This document shows, one piece after another, positions 42,899-50,980 of a DNA stretch of 64,000 nucleotides. Both the position numbers and the translations under genes were made by a program. The stretch comes from Fen-999 sp044220545. Its GTDB lineage: Bacteria > Pseudomonadota > Gammaproteobacteria > Burkholderiales > Rhodocyclaceae. The stretch lies in contig JBGAQX010000018.1 of assembly GCA_044220545.1 (NCBI GenBank), positions 1 to 64,000 of the forward strand, written 5' to 3'. The notes below the pieces were generated by a model. The model was not told the origin of the DNA, searched no databases, and worked only from the letters and a program-made list of their open reading frames with translations. Each line of letters begins with the position of its first letter. The stretch's first letter is position 1.

Positions 42899-44289
42899 AT
42901 CTCCACTGCCAGGCGTGGCGCAACCTGCTTGCCGACTGCCGTGAGCAACTGCCGGGCATCGTGCCCTTCCAGACCAGCGGCCGGCTGACTCGCATCAGCG
43001 GGCTCGTCATGGAAGCTTCCGGCCTGAAACTGGCGCTGGGATCCAGTTGCCGTGTCCAGGTACCGGGCGACGGCACTGTGGAGGCCGAGGTGGTCGGCTT
43101 TGCCGGCGAGCGACTATTCATGATGCCGACCGAGGATGTATTTGGCCTCGCGCCCGGTTGCAACGTCACACCATTGGAAATACCGCCCCCGGCGCCCAGG
43201 ATTGGCCAGTCATCCCTGCCGACCCGGCGCGCCTTCGACCGCGCCAAGCATCTGCCGGTCGGCGATCAGTTGCTGGGGCGCGTCGTCGATGGCAATGGCC
43301 GGCCACTCGACAAGCTGGGCCCGCTGGAGAGCAAACCGGCGCGCTCGCTGATCAGCCGGCCGTTCAACCCACTGCAGCGCGCCCCGATCGACCAGACCCT
43401 GGATGTCGGCATCCGCGCCATCAATGGTCTGCTGACCGTCGGCCGCGGCCAGCGTCTCGGCCTGTTCGCCGGTTCCGGTGTCGGCAAGAGCGTGCTGCTG
43501 GGCATGATGGCGCGATATACAGCCGCGGAGATCATCGTTGTCGGGCTGATCGGCGAGCGCGGCCGCGAAGTGAAGGAGTTCATCGAGCAGAACCTCGGCG
43601 AAGAGGGCCTGGCGCGCTCGGCCGTGGTGGCCTGTCCGGCCGACGTCAGTCCGCTGATGCGTTTGCAGGGCGCGGCGTACGCGACGTCCATCGCGGAATA
43701 CTTCCGCAGCCAGGGCCGCCACGTGCTGCTGATCATGGATTCGTTGACCCGCTACGCCATGGCCCAGCGGGAAATCGCCCTGGCGGTGGGCGAACCGCCG
43801 GTCACGCGCGGTTACCCTCCTTCAGTATTCGCCAGGCTGCCCCAGTTGGTCGAGCGGGCCGGCAACGGACCCGAAGGTGGCGGCTCGATCACCGCCTTCT
43901 ACACGGTGCTGGTCGAAGGCGATGATCAGCAGGATCCAATCGCCGACGCCGCCCGCGCTATCCTCGACGGGCACATCGTCCTGTCCCGATCGCTGGCCGA
44001 TGCCGGGCACTATCCGGCCGTCGACATGGAGCAGTCGATCTCGCGGGTCATGACCAGCCTGATCGATCCCCGCCAGTTGGAACTGGTACGTCGCTTCAAG
44101 CAGCTCTACTCGCGCTACCAGCGAGCCCGCGACCTCCTGGCGGTCGGCGCCTATGCTCGCGGATCGGACCCCCTGCTCGATCAGGCCATCGCCCTCTATC
44201 CACGGATGGAGAACTTCCTGCAGCAGGCGATCCACGAACGCTCCAACAGCCAGGACAGCCTGACCGCCCTGGCAGCCTTGTTCGCCTGA
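42895..44289 (+). CDS. fliI: FliI, flagellar export ATPase
   Basis: 464 residues from a GTG at 42895, with GGAGG upstream and overlap with the fliH stop; a longer frame to 42784 lies inside fliH. Walker A is AGSGVGKS (192-199), Walker B region HVLLIMDSLTRYAM, with GLIGERGREVKEFI and TRGYPPSVFARLPQLVERAG typical of the F1-beta-like family. It powers unloading of chaperoned substrates for type III export. fliJ follows after 52 bases. Confidence 0.96.
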   Translation: MNLHCQAWRNLLADCREQLPGIVPFQTSGRLTRISGLVMEASGLKLALGSSCRVQVPGDGTVEAEVVGFAGERLFMMPTEDVFGLAPGCNVTPLEIPPPAPRIGQSSLPTRRAFDRAKHLPVGDQLLGRVVDGNGRPLDKLGPLESKPARSLISRPFNPLQRAPIDQTLDVGIRAINGLLTVGRGQRLGLFAGSGVGKSVLLGMMARYTAAEIIVVGLIGERGREVKEFIEQNLGEEGLARSAVVACPADVSPLMRLQGAAYATSIAEYFRSQGRHVLLIMDSLTRYAMAQREIALAVGEPPVTRGYPPSVFARLPQLVERAGNGPEGGGSITAFYTVLVEGDDQQDPIADAARAILDGHIVLSRSLADAGHYPAVDMEQSISRVMTSLIDPRQLELVRRFKQLYSRYQRARDLLAVGAYARGSDPLLDQAIALYPRMENFLQQAIHERSNSQDSLTALAALFA

Positions 44290-44341
44290 GCTACAATGAG
44301 TTTGGCACTTCCGTACCTAGCTCCATAAGTGGTCCCTGGTC

Positions 44342-44794
44342 ATGACGCACAAGTTCCCCTTGCAGACGATTCTCGACCTGTCCCAAATGAAGTTGGAGGA
44401 GGCGACACGCCACTTGGGTGAATTGATCGCCGGCCAGCAACAGGCTGCGGAACGCATGGAAGTGTTGATCCAATACCGTGATGAGTATCAGGCTCGTTTT
44501 CTGGCCGCCGCGCGCGAGGGTTTGAGCCGCGAGCAATGGCGGAACTACCAGTCCTTTCTGGAACGGCTCGACGGCGCGATCGACCAGGCCAAGGAAATGG
44601 TTGCCCGCTCGCGCCAGCAGACCGAAGCCGGCCAGCAGGACTGGCTCGACAAGCGGGGCAGGGTGAAGGCCTTCGACACCCTCGCTCATCGCCATCAGGT
44701 GCGTGAGAACTACACGGAATCCCGCCTGGAACAAAAGAACCTCGACGAGCACAGCGCTCGCCTGTTTGGGGCCAAGACGCGCGAAGAGAGTTGA
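44342..44794 (+). CDS. fliJ: FliJ, flagellar export chaperone
   Basis: 150 residues, almost wholly coiled coil, with high Gln, Glu and Arg (FPLQTILDLSQMKLEEATRH, LIAGQQQAAERMEVLIQYRD). The size, shape and place after fliI fit FliJ, the stalk-like subunit of the export ATPase that also escorts chaperones. A good start is the ATG at 44342 following a short gap. The fliK promoter begins about 40 bases after its stop. Confidence 0.9.
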   Translation: MTHKFPLQTILDLSQMKLEEATRHLGELIAGQQQAAERMEVLIQYRDEYQARFLAAAREGLSREQWRNYQSFLERLDGAIDQAKEMVARSRQQTEAGQQDWLDKRGRVKAFDTLAHRHQVRENYTESRLEQKNLDEHSARLFGAKTREES

Positions 44795-44831
44795 CTCACC
44801 GTCTCAGACGGGCCCCGGCAGCCATCGACGA

Positions 44832-44847
44832 TGGCACGCTGCTTGCA
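44832..44847 (+). promoter_or_regulatory. Sigma-54 promoter of fliK
   Basis: TGGCACG-CTGC-TTGCA is a perfect match to the -24/-12 consensus. The start point lies about 40 bases before the fliK ATG at 44899. It splits the fli run, so fliKLMNOPQR is a separate unit from fliFGHIJ. Confidence 0.93.
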
Positions 44848-44898
44848 TTCTTCTTCGCAGAGTCGCATCAGCAACCCCGAGGAATCAAGGACGCTCAA

Positions 44899-46119
44899 AT
44901 GCCCGCACTGAATGTCGCCGCCAGTCCCGCTGCTTCGATTAGCCCCCCGGCCACCCCTTCGGGTATTGCCACCACTGCTGCCGACGGAACGGCAGCCACC
45001 CCGTTCGCGACGGTACTCCAGCAGCAAATGACCGACCCGGATACCGCCGCGGCGAACGGAGCGGCGGCGCCGGATATCAGCCAGGCCGCCCTGCTACCCC
45101 TGCTGTTGGGTTCGCCCGAACTCGCCGAGTGGCTAGCCGCCCGGATGGCACAGGAAAATACCGCGAAGGCCGCGCGGACCGGCGATGAACAGGGATCGAT
45201 ACCGACGGATCCGCTGCTCGGCCTGGCGTCCATACCACTCGCCGGCATGGTCAATGCGGCCGGCAATTCCGCGTCGGCCAGTCCAGTGGCGGACGAAGCG
45301 CGCGGAGCGAACGATGCCGCCACATTGACCAGCGAGACATTGACCGCCTTGTCGACTCAAGCAAGGGCGACAGTCAGCGCCGCCTTGGGCAACTCGCCAT
45401 CCGGGGACGACGCCAGGCTTCCGGACGGCTTCGCGGCGCTTGCCGACTCGACGGCCAAAGCCGCCCGCGACAACGCGTCCGGCACCGCGCGGACGGCAAC
45501 TTCGCCGGCAATAGTTGCCGCAGCCGCGGACACTTTGGCCACCACGGCCAGGACCGACACCAGCCTGTTGAACACCATCGAGTCGCCCACCGCCAACCGC
45601 GACCCGAACGTCGCCGCGGCGGTCGCCGCATTGGCGCAGGCAGCCCAGGGGACCCGCGCGGCAGACGGTACCCCGCCTGTTATAGCCACCCCTGTCGGCG
45701 CGACAGGATGGGCTACCGAAGTGGGCAACCATGTTTCCTGGATGGCCAGCCATCAACAAGGCCGGGCCGAACTCGTGCTCACGCCGCCACAACTCGGTCG
45801 TATCGAGATCTCGCTGTCGGTGAGCGGCGACCAGGCGAGCGCACTATTTGTCTCGACCAACCCGGCCGTGCGCGACACCCTGGAAGGCGCCTTGCCGCGG
45901 TTGCGCGAGATCCTGGCCGATGCCGGCATCACGCTCGGCCAGGCCCAGGTCGGCTCGGAATCGCCAGGCCAATCGGCAAACAAGCGTGAAAACGGCGATA
46001 ATTCCCCGCGTGGCTCGAATGCCGGATTCATCGGCGATCCGACGTCGACACGCATGGCTGCCAATGTCGGCGCCTCGTGGAGCACATCGGGACGCGGAAT
46101 GGTCGATACATTCGCCTGA
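44899..46119 (+). CDS. fliK: FliK, flagellar hook-length control protein
   Basis: 406 residues from the ATG at 44899, downstream of its promoter; a frame start at 44791 would put the promoter inside the gene. The first 270 residues are Ala/Thr-rich and low in complexity, fitting a flexible ruler. The C-terminal domain (WMASHQQGRAELVLTPPQLG, RIEISLSVSGDQASALFVST, LREILADAGITLGQAQVGS) is conserved and switches FlhB specificity when the hook is complete. A CGGCAA-N3-TTGCCG palindrome lies inside the coding region. fliL follows. Confidence 0.94.
   Translation: MPALNVAASPAASISPPATPSGIATTAADGTAATPFATVLQQQMTDPDTAAANGAAAPDISQAALLPLLLGSPELAEWLAARMAQENTAKAARTGDEQGSIPTDPLLGLASIPLAGMVNAAGNSASASPVADEARGANDAATLTSETLTALSTQARATVSAALGNSPSGDDARLPDGFAALADSTAKAARDNASGTARTATSPAIVAAAADTLATTARTDTSLLNTIESPTANRDPNVAAAVAALAQAAQGTRAADGTPPVIATPVGATGWATEVGNHVSWMASHQQGRAELVLTPPQLGRIEISLSVSGDQASALFVSTNPAVRDTLEGALPRLREILADAGITLGQAQVGSESPGQSANKRENGDNSPRGSNAGFIGDPTSTRMAANVGASWSTSGRGMVDTFA
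45506..45520. promoter_or_regulatory. CGGCAA-N3-TTGCCG palindrome inside fliK
   Basis: CGGCAA-TAG-TTGCCG, a perfect copy of the flagellar palindrome, within the low-complexity part of fliK. Reading it costs an ATA (Ile) and a GTT (Val) codon, both unusual beside the GC-ending codons around them. It may act as a remote enhancer or be chance. Confidence 0.45.
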
Positions 46120-46148
46120 GCGCGACGGATATTCCAGGGAGATAAGGC

Positions 46149-46736
46149 ATGGCGGAAGCCAAGAAGGCTGAAAGCGCGGACAGCGAACAGCCACCCAAGA
46201 AGAAGAGCAAGCTGTTGCTGATCATCGTCGCCGCCGTGGTGGCACTGGCGCTGATCGGCGGCGGTGCTTTCTTCATGATGAAGAAGAACGCCGTCCACGA
46301 CGACGAGGAAGGCGACGAAGCGCCGGCCAAGGAACAAAAGGCCAAGAAAGCCAAGAAAGACCAGGGCGCGCCGCCGGTATTCGTCAAGCTCGACGCCTTC
46401 ACGGTCAAGCTGCAAACCGAAAATCAGGACGCCTACTTGCAGGCGGTGCCCGAGTTGCGCGTACTCGACGCACATACCGGCGACACGATCAAACAGTACA
46501 ACCCGGAAATTCGTCACAAGGTGCTGCTGATCCTCTCCGGCAAGAAGGCCTCGGACCTGAACACGCCCGAAGGCGTCCAAAAGCTGTCCAATGAAATGCG
46601 CGTTGCCATCAATGGCATCATCGAGCCGCCGCCACCGCGCAAGAAGGGCAGCAAGGAACCGGAGGAACCCGGCGATCAGGCGAAGCCGGACGAGCCGGTG
46701 CAGGCGGTGCTGTTCACCTCGTTCATTGTTCAGTAG
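46149..46736 (+). CDS. fliL: FliL, flagellar motor-associated membrane protein
   Basis: 195 residues. A cytoplasmic lysine-rich head, one membrane helix (about 20-40: KLLLIIVAAVVALALIGGG), then a periplasmic FliL domain (PPVFVKLDAFTVKLQTENQD, AYLQAVPELRVLDAHTGDTI). The linker is highly charged (DDEEGDEAPAKEQKAKKAK). FliL surrounds the stator and supports torque. It starts 29 bases after fliK with CAGGGAGATAA upstream. Confidence 0.94.
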   Translation: MAEAKKAESADSEQPPKKKSKLLLIIVAAVVALALIGGGAFFMMKKNAVHDDEEGDEAPAKEQKAKKAKKDQGAPPVFVKLDAFTVKLQTENQDAYLQAVPELRVLDAHTGDTIKQYNPEIRHKVLLILSGKKASDLNTPEGVQKLSNEMRVAINGIIEPPPPRKKGSKEPEEPGDQAKPDEPVQAVLFTSFIVQ

Positions 46737-46760
46737 CATGCCAGTCGCCCTCTCGCGCCC

Positions 46761-47744
46761 ATGAGCCAGGACTTTCTCTCCCAGGAAGAAGTCGATGCCC
46801 TGCTGAAGGGCGTGACCGGAGAATCCGAGGAAGCCGCCACCGAGGACACCGGTGGCGGGGTCAAGGCCTACGATCTGGGACGGCAGGAGCGCATCGTCCG
46901 CGGTCGCATGCCGACCATGGAACTCATCAACGAGCGGTTCGCCCGCCTGTTGCGGATCGGCCTGTTCAATTACATGCACAAGAGCACCGAAGTGTCGGTT
47001 GGCCCGATCAAGGTGCAGAAGTACAGCGAGTTCATCCGCAACCTGGTGGTACCGACGAATCTCAACCTCGTCACCGTCAAGCCACTGAGGGGTACGGCGC
47101 TGGTGGTATTCGACCCCAACCTGGTGTTTCTGGTCGTCGATAGCATGTTCGGCGGCGATGGCCGCTTTCACACGCGCGTCGAAGGCCGCGACTTCACACC
47201 AACCGAACAGCGAATCATCCAGGGCCTGCTCGGCGTATTTTTCGCCGAATACGAGAAAGCGTGGAAGCCGGTATACGAGGTCAAGTTCGAGTATGTGCGC
47301 TCGGAAATGAACACTCAGTTCGCCAACATCGCGACGCCCTCGGAGATCGTCGTGTCGGTTGTTTTCACGCTTGAGTTGGGCGGCAATTCGGCGGAGATGC
47401 ATCTGTGCCTGCCCTATTCCATGGTCGAGCCGATCCGCGACGTGCTCTACAGCACCATGCACAGCGAACAGGCCGGCTCCGACAAACGCTGGACCAGCAC
47501 CTTGACCCGGCAATTGCAACTGGCCGACCTGGAACTGGTGGCACCGCTTGCCAGCAGTACGGTGACGCTGGGCGACATCGTCAACATGAAGGTGGGCGAC
47601 GTCCTGCCCATCAGCATCGACGACAGCATCCACGCCGCAGTCGATGGTGTGCCGGTCATGGCGTGCCGTTATGGCATCCGCAATGGCCAATATGCCTTGA
47701 AGGTGGAACGTTTCCTGGCCCAGGAAGAGGCCGAGCAGGGATAG
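46761..47744 (+). CDS. fliM: FliM, motor switch protein
   Basis: 327 residues. The N-terminal CheY-binding peptide (MSQDFLSQEEVDALLKGVTG), the central domain (RLLRIGLFNYMHKSTEVSVG, VVDSMFGGDGRFHTRVEGRD) and the C-terminal SpoA-like domain (LGDIVNMKVGDVLPISIDD) are all present. FliM links FliG to FliN in the C ring and receives phospho-CheY. The gene starts 24 bases after fliL. Confidence 0.97.
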   Translation: MSQDFLSQEEVDALLKGVTGESEEAATEDTGGGVKAYDLGRQERIVRGRMPTMELINERFARLLRIGLFNYMHKSTEVSVGPIKVQKYSEFIRNLVVPTNLNLVTVKPLRGTALVVFDPNLVFLVVDSMFGGDGRFHTRVEGRDFTPTEQRIIQGLLGVFFAEYEKAWKPVYEVKFEYVRSEMNTQFANIATPSEIVVSVVFTLELGGNSAEMHLCLPYSMVEPIRDVLYSTMHSEQAGSDKRWTSTLTRQLQLADLELVAPLASSTVTLGDIVNMKVGDVLPISIDDSIHAAVDGVPVMACRYGIRNGQYALKVERFLAQEEAEQG

Positions 47745-47753
47745 GAGCGGCAA

Positions 47754-48176
47754 ATGAGCGACGAAGTCGAAGAGAACCAGGTTTCCGACGACGATTGGGC
47801 GGCGGCGATGAACGAGCAGGCGGAATCGGAACCGACGGCGGAGGCCGCTCCAACCCCAGCCCCGGCACAAATCTTCGAGCAGTTCGGCGGCGGCCAGGAG
47901 AAACCGGCCTCGCCCCACGGCTTCGACATGATCCTGGACATTCCGGTGCGCATGACCGTCGAACTGGGTCGCACCAAGATCTCGATTCGCAACCTGCTGC
48001 AATTGGCCCACGGCTCCGTCGTGGAGCTGGATGGGCTGGCCGGGGAGCCGATGGACGTGCTGGTGAATGGAACCTTGATCGCCCAGGGCGAGGTCGTGGT
48101 CGTCAATGACAAATTCGGCATCCGTCTCACCGACATCATTACGCCCCAGGAACGGATCCGCAAACTGAACCACTGA
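47754..48176 (+). CDS. fliN: FliN, motor switch protein
   Basis: 140 residues. An acidic, low-complexity N-terminus (about 1-50) precedes the SpoA domain (MILDIPVRMTVELGRTKISI, RNLLQLAHGSVVELDGLAGE, IRLTDIITPQERIRKLNH). FliN forms the base of the C ring with FliM. It begins 9 bases after fliM. A 76-base gap then precedes fliO. Confidence 0.96.
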   Translation: MSDEVEENQVSDDDWAAAMNEQAESEPTAEAAPTPAPAQIFEQFGGGQEKPASPHGFDMILDIPVRMTVELGRTKISIRNLLQLAHGSVVELDGLAGEPMDVLVNGTLIAQGEVVVVNDKFGIRLTDIITPQERIRKLNH

Positions 48177-48252
48177 CCGGCGGGAAAGCCCGCGCTTTCC
48201 CCCTCTGCTCCACCATTTCCCGGAAGGTCCGCCTTCGTAAGCTTGCGGTGCC

Positions 48253-48705
48253 ATGGCCGCCGCAACTTCAGCAGTTTCACGTTCGTCCACCAAGCTTGCC
48301 TCGAGAGCCTCGACGGTACTGTCGGCCGCGCTGCTGCCCGTTCTTGCCCACGCGCAAACTCCGCCCACGCAGGATCTCGGCGGCAGTGCCTTGCAGTTGC
48401 TGTTCGGGCTGCTGACCGTCCTGGCCTTGTTGTTTGCCAGCCTGTGGCTCTTGAAGCGGCTCTCGGCGCCACGCGGCGAGGCCAGCCGCCTCATGCGTGT
48501 CGTGGCAGGTACGGCGGTGGGTGCCCGGGAACGCGTGGTCGTACTGGAAATTGGCGCCACCTGGCTGGTGCTCGGCGTCGCACCAGGCAATGTCACGGCG
48601 CTGGCGGAGCTGCCGCGCGCCGACCTGCCCAGCGAGCCCGCCGGCGCCAGGCCAGACTTTGCCGATCGCCTGCGGCAAATGCTGAACCGAAGCGGCAAGC
48701 CGTAG
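48253..48705 (+). CDS. fliO: FliO, flagellar export assembly factor
   Basis: 150 residues. A signal-like hydrophobic segment (about 18-35) and a membrane helix (about 45-68: LQLLFGLLTVLALLFASLWL) are followed by a cytoplasmic domain (MRVVAGTAVGARERVVVLEI, WLVLGVAPGNVTALAEL). FliO assists FliP ring formation. The family is poorly conserved, but the position between fliN and fliP is diagnostic. fliP starts 2 bases later. Confidence 0.9.
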   Translation: MAAATSAVSRSSTKLASRASTVLSAALLPVLAHAQTPPTQDLGGSALQLLFGLLTVLALLFASLWLLKRLSAPRGEASRLMRVVAGTAVGARERVVVLEIGATWLVLGVAPGNVTALAELPRADLPSEPAGARPDFADRLRQMLNRSGKP

Positions 48706-48707
48706 GA

Positions 48708-49442
48708 ATGCGTCTCGGTCGACCCCTCCTCTTCCTGCTGGTCCTGCTGCCGGGCCTGGCCCTGGCCCAGGCCCTGCCGGCCGTCACCAGCACACCGGCA
48801 CCGGGCGGTGGCACCCAGTGGTCGCTGTCGATCCAGACCCTGCTGCTGCTGACCAGCCTGACCTTCCTGCCGGCATTGCTCTTGATGATGACCAGCTTCA
48901 CCCGGATCGTCATCGTCCTCTCGCTGCTGCGGCACGCGCTCGGCACCCAGACATCGCCACCCAATCAGGTCCTGATTGGCCTGGCCCTGTTCCTGACTTT
49001 TTTCATCATGGCGCCGGTGGGCGACAAGATCTACACGGAAGCCTACCTGCCACTCGCCGAGAACAAGATTACCTTCGTCGAGGCGCTCGACCGGGGCGCG
49101 GCACCACTGCGGGTGTTCATGCTCAAGCAGGTCCGGCAGGGCGATCTGGCCCTGTTCACCAAGATCGCCAATCAACCGCAGCCGGCCTCGGCCGAACAGA
49201 TACCGATGCGGGTACTGGTACCGGCCTTCGTCACCTCCGAGTTGAAGACCGCCTTCCAGATCGGCTTCATCGTCTTCATTCCCTTCCTGATCATCGACAT
49301 GGTGGTGGCCTCGGTGCTGATGTCGATGGGCATGATGATGATGTCCCCGGTGATCGTCGCCCTGCCATTCAAGATCATGCTCTTCGTCCTGGTCGACGGC
49401 TGGGATCTGCTGATCGCCTCGCTGGTCGGCAGCTTCGGGTAG
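48708..49442 (+). CDS. fliP: FliP, flagellar type III export gate
   Basis: 244 residues from the ATG at 48708; a longer frame overlaps fliO and is rejected. A cleavable signal (about 1-20, PGLALAQA) precedes membrane helices at about 45-75, 85-105, 180-205 and 215-240. Conserved stretches are MTSFTRIVIVLSLLRHALGT, MAPVGDKIYTEAY and VTSELKTAFQIGFIVFIPFL. FliP forms the core of the export channel with FliQ and FliR. fliQ follows after 10 bases. Confidence 0.97.
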   Translation: MRLGRPLLFLLVLLPGLALAQALPAVTSTPAPGGGTQWSLSIQTLLLLTSLTFLPALLLMMTSFTRIVIVLSLLRHALGTQTSPPNQVLIGLALFLTFFIMAPVGDKIYTEAYLPLAENKITFVEALDRGAAPLRVFMLKQVRQGDLALFTKIANQPQPASAEQIPMRVLVPAFVTSELKTAFQIGFIVFIPFLIIDMVVASVLMSMGMMMMSPVIVALPFKIMLFVLVDGWDLLIASLVGSFG

Positions 49443-49452
49443 CGATGGCGCG

Positions 49453-49722
49453 ATGACGCCCACCACCGTTGTCGAAATCGGCCGCCAGGCCCTGGAAGTC
49501 GCGTTGCTGGTCTCGGCGCCGCTGTTCATCGCCGCCCTGGTCACCGGGCTTCTGGTCAGCATCTTCCAAGCCGCCACGCAGATCAACGAAGCCACGCTGT
49601 CGTTCGTGCCCAAGCTGATTGTCATCTTCATGACCCTGATTCTGGCCGGCCCCTGGATGATCACCCTGATGACGGACTACATGCGCCGTCTCTATGAGGC
49701 CATCCCGAGCCTGATCGGCTGA
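49453..49722 (+). CDS. fliQ: FliQ, flagellar type III export gate
   Basis: 89 residues with two membrane helices (about 17-40 and 55-75), the normal FliQ layout: TPTTVVEIGRQALEVALLVS, then ATQINEATLSFVPKLIVIFM. Its stop shares one base with the fliR start (TGATG). It forms part of the helical export gate with FliP and FliR. Confidence 0.96.
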   Translation: MTPTTVVEIGRQALEVALLVSAPLFIAALVTGLLVSIFQAATQINEATLSFVPKLIVIFMTLILAGPWMITLMTDYMRRLYEAIPSLIG

Positions 49723-50510
49723 TGATCACGGTCACATCCGCACAACTGGACGCCTGGCTCGCGGCGTTCATATTCCCAATGGCGCGGATTCTCGGCTTGA
49801 TGGCCACCGCGCCGGTCTTCAACAATACCGCGTTGCCACGACAGGCACGCCTGCTGATCGGTCTGGCGATCGGCCTGGCCCTGGCGCCGGCGTTACCGCC
49901 CATGCCCGCCGTTCCGGCCGGTTCCTGGGTCGGGTTGGCCATACTGGCGCAACAAACCCTGATCGGCGTCCTGCTCGGTTTCACGCTGCGCCTGGCGTTC
50001 TCGGCCGTCGACCTCGCCGGCGAATTGATCGGCCTGCAAATGGGCCTGTCGTTCGCCGTCTTCTACGACCCGCAGAACGCGGCGCAGACCCCGGTGCTCA
50101 GCGAAATCCTGGGCTTGCTGGCCACGCTGATCTTCCTGGCCATGAACGGCCATCTGCTGGCGCTGTCGGTGCTCGCCGAAAGCTTCAAACTCCTGCCGGT
50201 CAGCGCCGCCCCCATCGCCGCCGGCGGCTTCAAGGCCCTGCTCGCCTGGACGGCGACCTTGTTCTCCGCCGGGGTGCTGCTGTCGCTGCCGCTGGTCGCG
50301 GCGCTGCTGATCGCCAACATCGGCATGGGGGTGCTGTCCCGGGTAGCCCCGCAACTCAACCTCTTCGCCATCGGCTTCCCCGTCACCATGATGGCCGGCT
50401 TCACGGTGCTGATGGTGTCGCTACCCTATTTCGGCGCGGCGCTGGAAAGGCTGTTCGATCAGAGCTTCACGGCGCTGCACACGGTCATGCGGGCGGCGGG
50501 GGGTATTTAG
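49722..50510 (+). CDS. fliR: FliR, flagellar type III export gate
   Basis: 262 residues, with six hydrophobic segments. Conserved parts include PMARILGLMATAPVFNNTAL, VDLAGELIGLQMGLSFAVFY and RVAPQLNLFAIGFPVTMMAG. It completes the FliPQR gate. Its final bases overlap those of the convergent minus-strand gene at 50507, leaving no intergenic space where the fli and flg runs meet. Confidence 0.96.
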   Translation: MITVTSAQLDAWLAAFIFPMARILGLMATAPVFNNTALPRQARLLIGLAIGLALAPALPPMPAVPAGSWVGLAILAQQTLIGVLLGFTLRLAFSAVDLAGELIGLQMGLSFAVFYDPQNAAQTPVLSEILGLLATLIFLAMNGHLLALSVLAESFKLLPVSAAPIAAGGFKALLAWTATLFSAGVLLSLPLVAALLIANIGMGVLSRVAPQLNLFAIGFPVTMMAGFTVLMVSLPYFGAALERLFDQSFTALHTVMRAAGGI

Positions 50511-50980
50511 GCGGCCTTCCTGGTCAGAAGGACGACGCCTTCCGCAGTACGCTGCGAGCCGAGCATGGAAGACTCGAGGCCTTCGCTGTACTCGAGCACC
50601 TGGTAGCCATCGCAGTCGTTGAGGCGCATCAGTTCCTTGGCCCGGCGATGGAACAAGGCCCGCGCCTCGCCGGCGCCACCGTTGTGGAATCGCTTCATCT
50701 TCAGGGAGAAGTGGACGTGGTTGTCACCCAGCGGCGCTTCCTCGATGTGCCAGTTGGGCGCCAGCGGATCGAGCACGAGATAGGCGACACCGAGATAGAG
50801 GCCCCAACCGACGATCTTCTCCAGAGCGATGCTGTACGAGGGTGACAGCCTGAAGGTCGTATTGGGAATGATCGAGCCGGTCTTCGGCACCGAACTGCCC
50901 AGGGCCCAGGCCGGTGCGGGCTGACCGATATTGCCGACCAGCAGGGCCAGGGCCAGAGCCGGGAGAGCGACGCGGCTCAT
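50507..50980 (-). CDS. Uncharacterised exported protein at the end of the flg operon
   Basis: 157 residues, family not recognised. A signal peptide (about 1-26, PAWALGS) is followed by one hydrophobic segment (about 55-72: IVGWGLYLGVAYLVLDPLAP) and a mixed alpha/beta region with HFSLKMKRFHNGGAGEARALF, RLNDCDGYQVLEYSEGLESS and RTAEGVVLLTRKAA. The start overlaps the flgL stop by four bases, so it is the last cistron of flgBCDEFGHIJKL. Export and position suggest a periplasmic or membrane accessory protein, but no function can be given. Confidence 0.8.
   Translation of the reverse strand: MSRVALPALALALLVGNIGQPAPAWALGSSVPKTGSIIPNTTFRLSPSYSIALEKIVGWGLYLGVAYLVLDPLAPNWHIEEAPLGDNHVHFSLKMKRFHNGGAGEARALFHRRAKELMRLNDCDGYQVLEYSEGLESSMLGSQRTAEGVVLLTRKAA

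Noticed and set aside
45753..49664. Very long minus-strand open frame opposite fliK-fliQ (1303 codons)
   Set aside because: It mirrors well-conserved flagellar genes on the plus strand; such antisense frames are common in GC-rich DNA and its translation has no recognisable domain.
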